Shown in pieces: positions 40,021 to 40,082 of a DNA stretch of 40,082 nt. The notes under the pieces are model-generated. The model ran no database searches, was not told where the DNA came from, and saw only the letters and a list, made by a program, of their open reading frames with translations. The position numbers and the translations under genes were made by a program. The DNA comes from Catenulispora rubra. GTDB lineage: Bacteria; Actinomycetota; Actinomycetes; Streptomycetales; Catenulisporaceae. Location of the stretch: contig NZ_JAACYW010000080.1 in NCBI RefSeq assembly GCF_015356825.1, positions 1 through 40,082 on the forward strand. Reading direction: 5' to 3'. Within the stretch, counting starts at the first letter, position 1, and every line of letters starts with the position of its first letter.

Positions 40021-40082
40021 CGCGCCATTTGCATACGGCAACTGCGATCCGACGCATCAGCCTGGCTGCTGGTGCCGGTGCC

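Noticed and set aside
1..40082. tRNA, rRNA, insertion sequences or prophage genes
   Set aside because: No cloverleaf-like sequences, transposase motifs, terminal inverted repeats flanking genes, or phage proteins were recognised in either strand; small structured RNAs cannot be excluded by eye.

Overview
The window comes from a high-GC actinomycete, probably a soil filamentous form. The signs are GC-rich third codon positions throughout, GTG starts, Tat-type secreted hydrolases with lectin or CBM modules, a DasR-like operator, and the abundance of TetR, LysR and AraC-type regulators. The trehalose, GT-C and secreted glycosidase content would fit Catenulisporales or Streptomyces-like lineages, but the genus is inference. 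No rRNA, tRNA, insertion sequence, prophage or CRISPR array was seen.

Layout. (1) 1-2800: sugar-nucleotide and trehalose metabolism: the 3' part of otsA, then otsB, with convergent galU (UDP-glucose supply). (2) 3204-23504: a large cell-surface glycan locus. It holds a NodB-type polysaccharide deacetylase and a co-directional run 4165-14638: a DPM-synthase-like GT2, a single-pass membrane protein with 19-residue tandem repeats, a GT4, an 847-aa GT-C-like membrane protein, a GT4, a small membrane protein, a Wzx-like flippase with a long charged tail, and a second copy of the GT4. Next come an opposing GT2 plus membrane-anchored PslG-like glycosidase pair, another GT4, an ATP-grasp ligase with an FAD oxidoreductase, a GT87-type mannosyltransferase and a fatty-acid desaturase. 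A coherent reading is that polyprenyl-phosphate-sugar made by the GT2 feeds the GT-C and GT87 enzymes outside the membrane, cytoplasmic GT4 enzymes build the lipid-linked unit, the flippase exports it, and the deacetylase and glycosidase edit it.

(3) 23677-31980: a metabolic and resistance area with many regulators. It has a DHA2 drug exporter beside a GlxA/AraC regulator, an ABM-domain monooxygenase, an operon of muconolactone-isomerase-like protein, YbfB-like MFS and LysR regulator, then two SDR oxidoreductases and a convergent TetR regulator. The same 13-bp core lies upstream of the SDR pair and of tetR, so TetR probably controls both.

(4) 32007-33757: a DUF4331 protein and a Tat-exported partner of unknown role. 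(5) 33873-39961: three secreted carbohydrate-active enzymes: a beta-helix GH28/GH49-like protein diverging from a GH64 beta-1,3-glucanase with CBM6 and a GH27 alpha-galactosidase with two ricin-type beta-trefoils. The GH64 promoter region carries a near-consensus DasR operator.

The most interesting material is the glycan locus: the duplicated GT4 that carries a fragment of its upstream neighbour, the repeat protein, and the possible phospho-threonine control of the flippase. Function calls rest on motifs read by eye; no database search was run.
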